Source: Cristatella mucedo (lineage: Eukaryota; Bryozoa; Phylactolaemata; Cristatellidae). From it: a stretch of DNA of 64,000 nucleotides. Positions 10,262-19,239 of this stretch are shown here, one piece after another (position 1 is the first letter of the stretch; the number at the start of each line of letters is the position of its first letter). A model generated the notes under the pieces. That model was not told the origin of the DNA. It did not search any database and saw only the letters and a list, made by a program, of their open reading frames with translations. Location: assembly GCA_009760855.2 (NCBI GenBank), contig WPIO01000027.1:2908501-2972500 (forward strand), given 5' to 3'. Both the position numbers and the translations under genes were made by a program.

Positions 10262-11840
10262 AGCATTATTTATATTGTAAGCACGATTTCTTTTAGCCTA
10301 ACAAATATCTGTCCCTAAATTCATTCTGTATTATTAGTAGTTTACCAGTTTGGTGTACAGCCATCTCCACCAATGCCGAAAACCTTGCAGCCAATGATCG
10401 AAGTCTAGCAATACACGAGACATTGCCGTATTCCGAAGAAGAGGGTTGAAATCGCGATCGCGCGACGGAAGCACTGGCTTGGGCAATACAAGCAACCAGC
10501 GAAGTAGACCTATAGAGAAACAACGACCAGGCTGTACCAAGAGGTTGAGAAATGATTTATCTTTGACTCGCCATGTTGCATTTCCGGTGGATTTTCGATT
10601 TGCAAAGAACTAATAAGCTTGCTCCGGTGAATTCAAACGCTTCGAATGGCATTGCATTTCATCCTGAAGGATTTCTTTAACTTGACGTTTGAGCTTTTTT
10701 GTATTGGATTTTTGGTTGCCATACGTAACCAGAGAACTCATACTTTACTGTACTTACCCTACCCAACGGTGCTGCCAGTGATTGTTATAGCACGACCCCC
10801 AATTATTCGGCACAGAGTTCTTTGCGAGTTTTCATATTATTTTCCCGATGGCTTAGAAGCGGGCAGCAGCGCTCCAATGGGCCCAAGCTCCATCGTAGCG
10901 GTCAAGTGAGTGCACTGGAAGGAGCGGCAGCTGCCGCGTTCGTTCACGAAGCCGAGTAGAGGGAATCCATACCAATGAAGTCCGCTCTGAGGGATTTAAC
11001 ATAAAGTAGAAGCGGCACTCCCTACGGAAAATGTGTCGCCAGCATGCAAAGTTCGATGGCTCAAACAACGGAAACGGCGGAAAGGCTTACCTCAGTAAAG
11101 CTACGGTTCCTGCGAGATTGACTTTTGACTACACTAAATCAGCTCTGAGCAATCAGTGAAGTAGCCTGTGACACGTGATATTCCGATATCAGATCACAGC
11201 TGGAGATAGCGCCGAAAATCTGGTTTGTGCCGTTGCATAGATAGCTGTCGGACATTCGGTATACACTGACAAGTCGTAGAAGCGGTGCATTACTTGGGCA
11301 GCAACCACTCCAGGAGCTGAACGAGCTACTCAATTATCCAGAGAGCGATCGCCCAAGAGCTCCAGCTGGATATATCGCTCAACGAGGACGGCTGAAACGC
11401 TTGTGCCTAGTCCTCTTTCAACTCACAGTGTTCCTGCTCTGTTTACTTCCCAAACAACAGATCGATTATAAGAAACCAAAGGAGAAACACGTGACTCATG
11501 TTTAACTAAACACTTTCGATTGAATAAGCAGAGCTGGCGAGTGCCGTTGGCAAGGATGCTGCGTCGAGTTCCGTAGACTAAGCAGTGGCGGCCCAAGCAG
11601 TAAATTACTTGGGCGGTAAACTTTCCCAGGACAGGAGCAGGATAAGGCTTTCCGTTAAAAGTTATCTGGTGAACCCGTAGCCATGGAGTGCCCACGGCCG
11701 TGACTCTGCCGTAGCGAGTAGCATGCAACCATTGCATTCTCTCTTTTGACGTCGGAGGACCTTCACACGAATCCCCAAGGACGGCTACGTAAGATCAAGT
11801 GCTGCCCATTAAGAACTAGTGTATCAGGTAGACTACAACC
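10262..11840 (+). repeat. dispersed repeat R5, copy 1 left part
   Basis: Order of modules: module A (10262-10700), a CTTACC-containing block (10720-11040), a conserved AGGCTTACCTCAGTAAAGCTACGG block (11090), then GTCGTAGAAGCGGTGCATTACTTGGGCAGC (about 11270) and a GTGCCCACGG...GACTCTGCCGTAGCGAG block (11690-11720). The same modules recur at 22900-23890, 45640-46330 and 51530-52960, all on the plus strand. No gene is recognised. Confidence 0.75.
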
Positions 11841-13395
11841 TTAGGCCGGAGTATTTCCAGGGTTAAAACGGCCTAGGTCGCGTAATAACCCGGATGTATA
11901 CTATGGCCTAGGCCACTTTATACCCCTCTGGGCCTAATTAGAATCAGTCATATCAGTACTTTGAGCGAAACACACACGAGTCCTTATGAATCCTCACAAA
12001 TCCGAGCCGAAGCCAACCCGGGCACTTCCTTGTCTGCTCTCTCGGTGTCTCATCTTAATATACTCATTACTCCAATCTTTCACCTGCCTCATATTTTTAC
12101 AAACTGTTTGCGAAGTTGGAATTTTGACTACAATCGTATGGGTGCCAAAAGCTCTCGGGCAATGTGAAGGAGTTTCAGGAAACTCTCCAGCATAGCAATG
12201 TGCCTAGTCGTTCTGAATCTGAACTGTTTCAGACGGCGAAACATGCACATACTGTGTAATTCTAAGCATACTTCGACTTATTAAAGAATCTTGAAACCCA
12301 GGATTCACTTTCCGGTTGTGAGGATGGCCGCCTGTGCTGCCCTGCTAGTGCGGGATTGTCGCTGTTCGGGTTAAAATTCACCAAACCGCAAGTTGTTTTC
12401 AAATTTTGTTTTGCTTAAGGTTGTATTTATTGACCTCATTCAAGTTGCAAGTGCCTGTCTTCGTAGACCCGCCCGTTATCCTAAAGCAATTTAAGCGATT
12501 GTTCATTGCACCATCTCTTCTGGCGAAGCTAGTTCCATGCTGGGCAATCAGATGCTTCCTTAGCACTGTCACCTCTCCGGTCCAGGCTCACGGCCCGCCA
12601 AGCGGCTAGGCACATCTGCAGTCTGCAAGCCAAGCAATCGTTGGCACGGCTCTAGCATAAATATGGCTCTCTGTGACGTTGGCCGGTGCTGCTACGAGCT
12701 GGGCCTCGCTGGCCAATGTCTGGTCCGCACAGAACCAAAAGCGTGAGGTGTTTGGTCCCCAAGAAATTCTAGGCTACGCCGATCAACATTTATCCATGGT
12801 CCAGAATATAGCACTTGCCAGCAACCTACGAATAGTAAAACTGGTAACGACGGGCACTCGATACATGTAGTAGAACAGGTCGAACTGTTTCGCGGCCAGC
12901 AAAATCCCCAGAAGTTCTGCATGGAGAATTTCGTACGCCAGAAATTTGCAAAAACCAAAGTTGCTCGAAATTGAAGCTTTCGGGTGCCGGCAACAACCGA
13001 AAAGCAGGTCGTAACTGCTTCTGAAAGCCGCTTTAATTGATAAAATTGAAAATCTTACTTCCGTTATACGACTTCTAGATATCGGTGCAAGTTCTTTGTC
13101 AGATATAAGCGGAAATTAGTTAATGTTATCGGTTTGAATAATTGCCACTGAACAACCAATAATAAAAAAGAGTTAGTTATAATTGAAAAAATGCGTGTTT
13201 CGCATTATCTTTTATCCAGATTATATTCTGTCCTGGAGAGGTATAGTTTGGCCTAGCCTATTTTGCAAGCCGGGTATAAAGTGTCCTAGGCTTTTTAACC
13301 CTCAGGTATACAGTGGACTAGTCCGTTTTAACCCAAGGGTATGGAGTGGCTTAGGCCGTTTTAACTCCGCCTTTACTGTGGGCGGGATATAGTTT
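11841..13395. mobile_element. fold-back-like element with inverted minisatellite ends
   Basis: The left end (about 11850-11945) and right end (13230-13395) carry about 33-base units resembling GGGTTAAAACGGCCTAGG plus CCACTNTATACCC. The left array reads forward and the right array reads as its reverse complement, so the ends are inverted. Each unit contains the palindrome GGCCTAGGCC. Interior 11946-13229 has short open frames only. The flanks look like one R5 copy split apart, by comparison with 46330-46500. TSD not resolved. Confidence 0.6.
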
Positions 13396-13859
13396 GGAAC
13401 GTTACACCGGGTAGGTGTGTGGTTACGTCTTCGGCCAAATACGTCTGTGTCGAATTTTCGTTGTGGGGATACACCTGGCCCTTCGACTGCTGCAGCCTCC
13501 TACGTATGCTTCGGCTATAGGTTCCTACCTTCCTGCTCCTCTTGCCCTTCTCTCTCGGTGGTGCAACATCCGTCTGACTTAGGAATAGAGGCCAGGCTTG
13601 AGGCCAACATCGAGACCGTCTGTGTGCCGTCACTTGGGCTTTGTGCGCCGGCAGACGGGGGTCCTTTTGAGCAATCCCAATTCATCATTGCCCGCAGCAA
13701 ACTGGACACCGGCTATGAACTTCAACTGCCGATTGACGTTTCTTGGACGGCTACATCAGATTCAGATGTCGGCACCATCGCTTCCCGGACGCCTCAAATG
13801 GGCTTGGCAAACCGAACGGATCTGCTGGATTGGATCAACTGCTGCGACATTAGTCTAGG
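13396..13859 (+). repeat. R5 copy 1, middle part
   Basis: Matches 46480-46790 (GGCGTC/GAGACCGTC, GACACCGGCT-TGAACTTCAA, CGCTTCCCGGACGCCT-AAATGGGCTTGG, GCGACATTAGTCTA). A 160-codon open frame spans it, but the 46 kb homologue has stops and shifts, so I do not call a gene. The solo LTR interrupts it at 13860. Confidence 0.7.
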
Positions 13860-14041
13860 TGTGACAGTCCTCCGAACGACCTGTCATCGGGCTGAGTAGC
13901 GTGACCGAGCAAAAAGCCTGCTGGCTTCAATAGCAAAACCTTTATTTCAAAGCTACGCCGGCCAAGCCCAGTCTCCACACAATAGACGGCTGCCAGCGTC
14001 AAATGATCTAGCCCTCCCCTCCCGTTGTACTCCTTCGGTAG

Positions 14042-14363
14042 TGTAGTTCGTATGTGATGTGGTATGGACAGAGGCCAGTAACCAGCTGGTGGCCAGATGG
14101 TGGATTCACAATCAGGGTCGGCCAGTGCACTGCTGTGATCCGCCTTTGATGTGGCATGGACCAGCTGGTGGCCAGATGGTGGATTTACCATCAGGGTTGG
14201 CCGGTGCACAGTTGTGGTCGATGAGTCATCGGAGTCGACCAGGGGAGGGCAGTCGTGTGAGGGCAGGGGCTGAGGGAAGCCGTGCACTCTGGGGCTCTGT
14301 GTGCTGGGAATAAACTGTCGGTGTTAGGCATCGGCTGGCTCTCTACTGTGCAACCAAACTACA
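14042..14363 (+). repeat. 5' LTR of the Gypsy-like element
   Basis: 322 bases, TG..CA ends, GGGAATAAACTG polyadenylation-like signal near 14308. Lacks about 166 bases that the 3' LTR has just after the first 13 bases. Contains an internal partial duplication (CAGCTGGTGGCCAGATGGTG twice). Confidence 0.9.
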
Positions 14364-14404
14364 AGCTATTTCTCGGCGGGAGCGACTATGTGGTCCGTAT
14401 AACG

Positions 14405-15451
14405 ATGAGTCTGAAAGTACAACTAATGGAAGGAAAAATTTCGCAATTCGACGGCAGCGGAGACTTCGCTGAATGGCTAAATCGGTTCGAAAGATTGGCC
14501 AAGATGCAAGGGGTTGATGAATTGCAAAATTTCCTGCCGCTATTCCTTACACGTGTGGCATACGCCGTATACGATGGCGTCCCCGAGGCGGCTAAGGAAG
14601 ACTACGCCACGGTGAGAAAAGCGCTGCTGGCAGCATTATCGCCGAATCGCTTCGATGCCTACGAGGAATTCGCCTCGCGTCGCCTTGCTGAAGGTGAAAA
14701 TGTGGATGGCTTTTGGGCGGACTTGAATCGGTTGGCTAGGCTGGTGGCCGGTGATTTTGTCAAATGCGCCTTTATTGCTGGGCTGCCGGAGGCCGCAAAG
14801 AGGCACCTCCAAGCCTCATGCAACCTCGCGGAAATGCCTGCGGATGTTCTTGTCGAGAAGGCTCGGGTCATAGTGAAGGCAAGCGTCAGCATTCCGAAGG
14901 CGGCAGAAAGTTGCTTTGCATCCGGTTCTCGTTCGGGATGGCCTCCCCAGGCACCGAATAACAGAGATGTTGTGAGTTTCCTATGCAAGGCGATCGGGCA
15001 CTTACGCCGTGATTGTCCTTCTAAAGCGGCGCGCCGTGGTCGCGGGAGGCACTGTTACGTCTGTGTGAGCATTCAACATCTCGCTGCTAACTGCTCGGAT
15101 CGGGCGGTTGTACCAAACTGGCCAAAAACGAGTAGGGAAGAGCACGCATTACTGCGCCGGTGCTTTCCCCTCCGTTATGGCGCGCCTTCCTTCGGTACGT
15201 GTTCTCATCGAAAACTCCGAGGCGTCTGCGCTCGTGGATACTGGGTGCTCGAGGTCCATCATTTCGGCGACGCTTGCGGACCCTGCGAGGGTGAGGCGAG
15301 CGTGCGAGGAAGTCGTAATGATGAATGGAGCCACGGCTGTCTGCAAGTCCACGTGCGTCGCTACGGTAGCCCTCTGCGGACGAACCATAGTGCTGGACTG
15401 CCTTGTGTCAGATGTTCTTCCTGGTTTCGGGTTACTACTCGGTATGGATGA
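14405..15451 (+). CDS. gag: Gag-like structural protein of the Gypsy-like element
   Basis: Nucleocapsid/capsid-type polyprotein that would package element RNA in the cytoplasm. The start chosen is the ATG at 14405, whose product begins MSLKVQLMEGKISQFDG; upstream starts would be GTG within the LTR. Residues 10-170 resemble a retrotransposon capsid (FAEWLNRFERLAK, then FDAYEEFASRRLAEGENVDGF, ARLVAGD...AFIAGLP). Two zinc knuckles follow. The second is intact (CYVCVSIQHLAANC, C-X2-C-X4-H-X4-C, near residue 217). The first has Ser at residue 191 where a Cys is expected (SFLCKAIGHLRRDC). True gag probably ends soon after the second knuckle; the tail to 15451 is out-of-frame over protease. Confidence 0.85.
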   Translation: MSLKVQLMEGKISQFDGSGDFAEWLNRFERLAKMQGVDELQNFLPLFLTRVAYAVYDGVPEAAKEDYATVRKALLAALSPNRFDAYEEFASRRLAEGENVDGFWADLNRLARLVAGDFVKCAFIAGLPEAAKRHLQASCNLAEMPADVLVEKARVIVKASVSIPKAAESCFASGSRSGWPPQAPNNRDVVSFLCKAIGHLRRDCPSKAARRGRGRHCYVCVSIQHLAANCSDRAVVPNWPKTSREEHALLRRCFPLRYGAPSFGTCSHRKLRGVCARGYWVLEVHHFGDACGPCEGEASVRGSRNDEWSHGCLQVHVRRYGSPLRTNHSAGLPCVRCSSWFRVTTRYG

Positions 15452-16832
15452 CATTGAACTCCTAGGCGGCGTGATTATCGGTCCTTCCGCTGGTCATGTT
15501 AGGTTCATGTGCCAAAGGAGAGTTCCAGAGCCAGCACACCGTTCTGAGGCAGCAGTAGTGGCGTCTCCTAGTGTCAAACGTGCTGTAGCATCGTCGGCCG
15601 CTGACGTCCTGATTGAGGACAAGGACTTTAAGGCAGTTTTCCATCGGGGGCGCTGGTCAGTCAAGTGGGAGTGGACGAATCGTTGTGTCGTCCCCCAATT
15701 GACGAACCATGTCGCTTCATATCATGTGGGAGAGGAAATTCGTGCCGACTACGAAAAGGAGGTGGAAGAGTGGATGAAGGAAGGCTGGTTGCAGCCGTTC
15801 GCTGGTCATTGTGGTGGCCTGATCCCTCTAATGGCCGTCGTACAGGCAAGTAAAGGCAAAGTGAGGCCTGTGATGGACTACCGAGAACTTAATCAGTTTA
15901 TATCGAGTCACACGGCTGGTGGCGATGTGTGTAGCACCAAGCTCAGAGCATGGCGACGGCTGGGCGAGAGCGTGAGCATAATTGACCTGCGAAAAGCATA
16001 CTTGCAGGTGCATGTTGATCCCGCTCTCTGGAAATATCAGGTCGTGGAGTACAAAGGCCGTCGGTACTGCCTCACACGACTAGGTTTCGGACTTAATGTC
16101 GCCCCGAAAATAATGACCGCGATTCTGACAAAGGTCTTGTCCATGGATGAGCGAGTTCGTACTGGTACCGATTCGTTTGTCGACGATATTGTTGTCAATA
16201 ACAGCGTTGTCTCGAATGGTGATGTAATCGACTTGCTACGAACATTTGGTTTGGAGGCTAAGCCGCCAGAAAGCCTCGCTGGCGGAAGGGTCCTTGGCCT
16301 TCGAGTATGCAGGCCAAACGAAGGTGAGGAGCTTCGTTGGCGCCGCGATAACGTGGTGAGCGCATTGCCTAACGCCCCATCAAGACGCCAGCTGTTTTCG
16401 TGGTGCGGGGAGCTGATCGGGCATTTCCCAATCGCAGGCTGGCTTCGCCCGGCCTGCAGTTACCTAAAGCGAGCTGCTGGCGATGTTGGTTGGGACTCAG
16501 TCGTTGGTGAAAATGTCATAGCCATGGCGGGTGAGTTGATGCAGCGATTGCATGCCGACGATCCAGTTTCAGGCATTTGGAATGTGCCGAATCTGGATAG
16601 TGGCATCCTCTGGTGTGATGCCAGCAGCCTTGCTATCGGCACATGCCTGAATCGTCGAGGATGCCTCCTGGCTGCGAAAAGCGGACGACGTAGCCCACAT
16701 CAATCTTGCGGAGCTGGAGGCTATCATCAAGGGCCTCAATCTGGCCATTGCTTGGTCATTACGGCAGGTGGAGATTCGGACAGATTCAGCAACTGTTCAC
16801 GGATGGCTACAGTCACTGCTGGTTGGAGATAA
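15069..16832 (+). CDS. pol: Pol: protease, reverse transcriptase, start of RNase H
   Basis: Frame is +1 relative to gag and overlaps it. Aspartic protease core LVDTGCSRSII sits at about 15231 and GLLLGMDDIELL follows as the C-terminal hydrophobic motif. Reverse transcriptase motifs are VRPVMDYRELNQ, SIIDLRKAYLQV, LTRLGFGLNVAPKIM and the catalytic FVDD at 16176-16187 (variant of YVDD), then GRVLGLRV. RNase H begins with ILWCDASSLAIG (Asp at 16617). After about 16670 the frame loses homology, which continues in the next frame. No ATG opens this frame near the start, so expression would need a frameshift from gag. Whether that is programmed or a mutation cannot be told from one copy. Confidence 0.88.
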   Translation, partial: AFNISLLTARIGRLYQTGQKRVGKSTHYCAGAFPSVMARLPSVRVLIENSEASALVDTGCSRSIISATLADPARVRRACEEVVMMNGATAVCKSTCVATVALCGRTIVLDCLVSDVLPGFGLLLGMDDIELLGGVIIGPSAGHVRFMCQRRVPEPAHRSEAAVVASPSVKRAVASSAADVLIEDKDFKAVFHRGRWSVKWEWTNRCVVPQLTNHVASYHVGEEIRADYEKEVEEWMKEGWLQPFAGHCGGLIPLMAVVQASKGKVRPVMDYRELNQFISSHTAGGDVCSTKLRAWRRLGESVSIIDLRKAYLQVHVDPALWKYQVVEYKGRRYCLTRLGFGLNVAPKIMTAILTKVLSMDERVRTGTDSFVDDIVVNNSVVSNGDVIDLLRTFGLEAKPPESLAGGRVLGLRVCRPNEGEELRWRRDNVVSALPNAPSRRQLFSWCGELIGHFPIAGWLRPACSYLKRAAGDVGWDSVVGENVIAMAGELMQRLHADDPVSGIWNVPNLDSGILWCDASSLAIGTCLNRRGCLLAAKSGRRSPHQSCGAGGYHQGPQSGHCLVITAGGDSDRFSNCSRMATVTAGWR

Positions 16833-17991
16833 GCCTGTACGAGCCCACGGCATGGGAGAGGCGCTTATAAAACGCAGGCTAGCACTGATAGCCGACACGG
16901 TGTCAGAGTGTGGACTGAAGGCTTCTGTAGTCCTAGTGCGATCGTCCAACGATAAAGCCGACCAGCTGGCCCGCGTCTCTCAGAAATGGACGAGGGCGAA
17001 TGTAAGCTGTCTCGCTGTTCCAGAGCGGGCGTCTTCGCCGGCGGTCGGCGTCGACCTAAAGAGTTTCCACAGCCTTCACCACTTTGGAGCTGACAGGACA
17101 CTATACCTTGCCAGAATGTTCCACCAGAAAGCTACTATCCGGCGGAAGGACGTCGAAGCCGTCGTGAAGGCTTGCCCTCGTTGCAAGTCGATCGATCCTG
17201 CACCAGTCGCATGGAGTGCAGGCGTGCTGGATGTAAGCGAGAATTGGCAGCGCCTGGCCTGCGACGTAACGCATTTCAAGGGCCAAAAATATCTGACCGT
17301 GGTAGATTGTGGACCAAGCCGTTTCGCTATTTGGAGGCGAATACCCGACGAGGGAGAAAACACATTGGTGCAAAATCTGGGAGAAATTTTTAGGGAGCGT
17401 GGCCCTCCGCAGCAGCTGCTCATGGACAACGGTGCCAGCTTTCGCTCAACAGCTCTTCGCAGTCTTTGCGACCGATGGGGCGTGGAGCCTATATACCGTT
17501 GTGCCTATAAACCCTCCGGCAACGGCATCGTTGAGCAAAACCACAGGACCATCAAGGAAATGGCGGCTCGCACGGGCAAGAACGTCCTGATGATGGTGTA
17601 TTGGTACAACATCTCGCTAACAGCCGGGTTGCACGAGGAATCAGTGCCCTGCAGAAGGCTGTTCTCCTATGAGTGGAAAAGCCCCCTCTTCAGAGCACAG
17701 ACAGATCAGGGCCCGAAGACTACTCAATATGCTGTCGGCCAGCGAGTCTTTGTGAAGCCTGCCGGCGCTCGTTGTACGACCGAGTGGCCCGAGGGCACGG
17801 TAACAAGTGAGGGGCAGGGCGCAGGAATCGAGATCGACGGTGTGCGTCGCCACGTGTCCGACTTGCGCCTCGTACCAGGGCAGGAAGAGGCGCCCCCTGC
17901 ACCTGATGGGGACAGAGCTGAACCAGTACAGCGGCCCAGGTGCGCTGTGACACCTTCCCGCCGGTACGACGATTATGTCCTGACCGGATAG
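16672..17991 (+). CDS. pol: Pol continuation: end of RNase H and integrase
   Basis: Frame is +1 relative to the preceding pol frame. It begins with the rest of RNase H (WLRKADDVAHINLAELEAI, then VEIRTDSATVHGW). Integrase follows: an H-H..C-C zinc-binding region ending CPRC near 17174, then a DDE core with Asp at 17263 (ACDVTHF), Asp at 17425 (LMDNGAS) and Glu at 17533 (GIVEQNHR), a D-35-E spacing. The C-terminal stretch VGQRVFVKP...GAGIEIDGVRRHVSDLRLV is like the DNA-binding tail of Gypsy integrases. TAG ends it at 17991. The frame switch inside RNase H, within about 16660-16680, is most simply a one-base indel that disables this copy. Confidence 0.88.
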   Translation: MRKADDVAHINLAELEAIIKGLNLAIAWSLRQVEIRTDSATVHGWLQSLLVGDKPVRAHGMGEALIKRRLALIADTVSECGLKASVVLVRSSNDKADQLARVSQKWTRANVSCLAVPERASSPAVGVDLKSFHSLHHFGADRTLYLARMFHQKATIRRKDVEAVVKACPRCKSIDPAPVAWSAGVLDVSENWQRLACDVTHFKGQKYLTVVDCGPSRFAIWRRIPDEGENTLVQNLGEIFRERGPPQQLLMDNGASFRSTALRSLCDRWGVEPIYRCAYKPSGNGIVEQNHRTIKEMAARTGKNVLMMVYWYNISLTAGLHEESVPCRRLFSYEWKSPLFRAQTDQGPKTTQYAVGQRVFVKPAGARCTTEWPEGTVTSEGQGAGIEIDGVRRHVSDLRLVPGQEEAPPAPDGDRAEPVQRPRCAVTPSRRYDDYVLTG

Positions 17992-18069
17992 ACTTGCTCA
18001 TTGCTGCTCTGTACCTTGCATCTAGATGTGTTGGTGCTGCAAACTTGTGACCTTAAGGTCAAGGGTGCG

Positions 18070-18557
18070 TGTAGTTCGTATGTACGTTTGTATGTATGTA
18101 TTGTATGCCGGCTCCTGACTTGTGACCGTAAGGTCAAGGGAGCGTGTAGTTCGCATGTATGTATCGTATGCAGGCTCCTCTGATAAGCTACTGGTGAGCT
18201 GTTAGAAGCACCACCGAGAGGGGCCGGTGCACAGCTGGGGTCCGCCTGTGATGTGGTATGGACAGAGGCCAGTAACCAGCTGGTGGCCAGATGGTGGATT
18301 CACAATCAGGGTCGGCCAGTGCAATGCTGTGATCCGCCTTTGATGTGGCATGGACCAGCTGGTGGCCAGATGGTGGATTCACCATCAGGGTTGGCCGGTG
18401 CACAGTTGTGGTCGATGAGTCATCGGAGTCGACCAGGGGAGGGCAGTCGTGTGAGGGCAGGGGCTGAGGGAAGCCGTGCGCTCTGGGGCTCCGTGTGCTG
18501 GGAATAAACTGTCGGTGTTAGGCATCGGCTGGCTCTCTACTGTGCAACCAAACTACA
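18070..18557 (+). repeat. 3' LTR of the Gypsy-like element
   Basis: 488 bases. Starts TGTAGTTCGTATG like the 5' LTR and ends CTACA next to TSD GGTAG. A ~75-base tandem duplication (TTGTGACC-TAAGGTCAAGG...TGTAGTTCG) covers the start, so the boundary could also be 18145. Upstream purines (AAGGTCAAGGG) may be a weak polypurine tract. Confidence 0.85.
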
Positions 18558-18821
18558 GGTAGCCCTTATATTTCATGCATGTGTTGTTTTTCGCTCTGTT
18601 GGGCCATTGTTTGTTCCAAACTCACCCGACATCTGGCGACAGTTTCTTGCAGATGGATGTCCCCACAGATGCCGCCAATATATGGAATTGGGCCGGACTG
18701 CCGAGTCATCGTCTGCCCTCCACCACTGGTGAGTTTGCCGCTGCGTCTTAGGCCGTCTGAGCCCTCCAAGATCTCCGCTCGATGCTCGCAGGCTGCACGA
18801 GTCTTATTCCCTCACACTAGG

Positions 18822-19235
18822 CTGTAGCTTGCCCGAGGCACCGCTTGCGGGCTTCCCGTTTCCAATGTACGATACAAGGTTCGAGATAGCCAGTGGAAGA
18901 CAATGTGACACGTGATCCATTCACAGATTGCTGCTTTTTGTTCCGGACTCCACCACTAGGCATTTTGCCATAAATGAACCACGTTTTCAATTCTGGATGA
19001 GCACATGTAAGCTTCCGATACTTTAATTATTAAAATTACCAACATTTTCCGATATTGTAATACCCTTGAGGAGTAGACGTAAAACAATATACTACGCAAG
19101 TTAAGCAAATCTGCACTAGCTTTTGCTGCTTTGGCAGCATTCTTTATATCGGCAATAAAACTTAAACGGCTACAACAACTGCTTGCAGAAGGGACATTAG
19201 AAGATTGGCCAATGCAGGATGCCAACCCTCGGAAG
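18822..19235 (+). repeat. R5 copy 1, right part
   Basis: Resumes the host repeat after the LTR nest. Matches 46795-47070 (CTGTAGCT-GCCCG, CGATACAAGGTTCGAGATAGCC, TTCCGGACTCCACCAC). Confidence 0.75.
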
Positions 19236-19239
19236 TGGT

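Larger units (their letters stand above)
14042..18557 (+). mobile_element. Ty3/Gypsy-like LTR retrotransposon, near complete
   Basis: Order is LTR, gag, protease, reverse transcriptase, RNase H, integrase, LTR. The exact 5-bp TSD GGTAG is at 14037-14041 and 18558-18562. The LTRs start TGTAGTTCG and end CTACA. Over about 309 aligned bases the LTRs differ at 4 positions, indicating recent insertion. No obvious tRNA primer-binding site follows the 5' LTR. The copy needs two +1 frame changes to read through, so autonomy is doubtful. Confidence 0.92.
13860..18816 (-). mobile_element. solo LTR family X, split by the Gypsy element
   Basis: LTR sequence is 13860-14041 and 18558-18816 (about 436 bases together), matching the uninterrupted copy at 4020-4461. 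It starts TGTGACAG and ends CCCTCACA. The exact 5-bp TSD is CTAGG at 13855-13859 and 18817-18821. The related locus near 46790 lacks the LTR. On the minus strand it has a GAATAAGA start region, a TATAAGGG box and an AATAAAGG signal. Confidence 0.9.

Noticed and set aside
11085-11110. Spliced-leader RNA gene suggested by a repeated AG-GTAAG block on the minus strand
   Set aside because: The sequence before the donor is not conserved among the five copies over the 20-40 bases an SL exon would need, and I saw no Sm-binding site.
13417-13899. 160-codon open frame as a host gene
   Set aside because: It runs across the solo-LTR junction at 13860, and the homologue near 46500-46790 has stops and frame changes.
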